Assembly: GCA_003070825.1 (NCBI GenBank)
Contig: QBLP01000151.1
Location: 1 to 6,417 of the forward strand
From: Halanaerobium sp.
GTDB lineage: Bacteria > Bacillota > Halanaerobiia > Halanaerobiales > Halanaerobiaceae
Direction of reading: 5' to 3'
Length of the DNA stretch: 6,417 nucleotides
Position 1 is the stretch's first letter. The number at the start of each line of letters is the position of its first letter. A model generated the notes under the pieces. It did not search any database. It saw nothing but the letters and a program-made list of their open reading frames with translations, and was not told the DNA's origin. The translations under genes were made by a program, and so were the position numbers. Shown in pieces: positions 6,399 to 6,417 of this stretch.

Positions 6399-6417
6399 CT
6401 GTCTCTTATACACATCT
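6399..6417 (-). other. Nextera/Tn5 mosaic-end adapter, reverse complement (artificial)
   Basis: CTGTCTCTTATACACATCT is the exact reverse complement of bases 1-19. Inverted adapters at both ends show that the window is one complete tagmented molecule left untrimmed. The flhG frame continues into it (CLLYTS), and those residues must not be counted as protein. Confidence 0.98.

Overview
The window is a 6.4 kb fragment of a bacterial flagellar gene cluster, read entirely on the + strand: 3' end of fliP, then fliQ, fliR, flhB, flhA, flhF and the 5' part of flhG. The DNA is AT-rich, the Shine-Dalgarno sites are strong and Gram-positive in style, two genes start with GTG, and the gene order matches the fliPQR-flhB-flhA-flhF-flhG block of Bacillota. 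Protein style (Lys/Glu/Asn-rich, with CTG and CAG codons common despite the low GC) suggests a low-GC anaerobic Firmicute such as Halanaerobiales. That placement is an inference from general resemblance, not from a search.

Layout: 1-19 and 6399-6417 are not genomic. They are the 19-base Tn5/Nextera mosaic end and its exact reverse complement, so both contig ends are artificial and both end genes are cut by library construction. Bases 20-162 encode the FliP C-terminus, 221-490 FliQ, 504-1289 FliR, 1369-2427 FlhB, 2541-4610 FlhA, 4611-5669 FlhF, and 5662-6398 FlhG (no stop reached). The intergenic gaps are 58, 13, 79 and 113 nt. flhA abuts flhF, and flhF overlaps flhG by 8 nt. No gene-free stretch exceeds 300 bases, and no GC-rich hairpin terminator, tRNA, rRNA, CRISPR array or transposase was seen.

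How the genes work together: FliP, FliQ and FliR form the export gate in the MS ring. FlhB wraps the gate and switches substrate specificity after self-cleavage at its NPTH motif. FlhA forms the nonameric export ring that couples export to the ion gradient. FlhF (SRP-type GTPase) and FlhG (MinD-type ATPase) normally control where and how many flagella are built.

The export components look ordinary and intact. The one real anomaly is FlhF. Its G1/P-loop (normally GPTGVGKT) is replaced by QNKFDQKN, the helical N domain seems missing or very reduced, and the G3 motif reads DTPGSS instead of DTAGR. G2, G4 and G5 are preserved in an uninterrupted reading frame. This looks like a retained pseudo-GTPase beside an FlhG with an intact Walker A. 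I found no sign of a wholly new system in this window.
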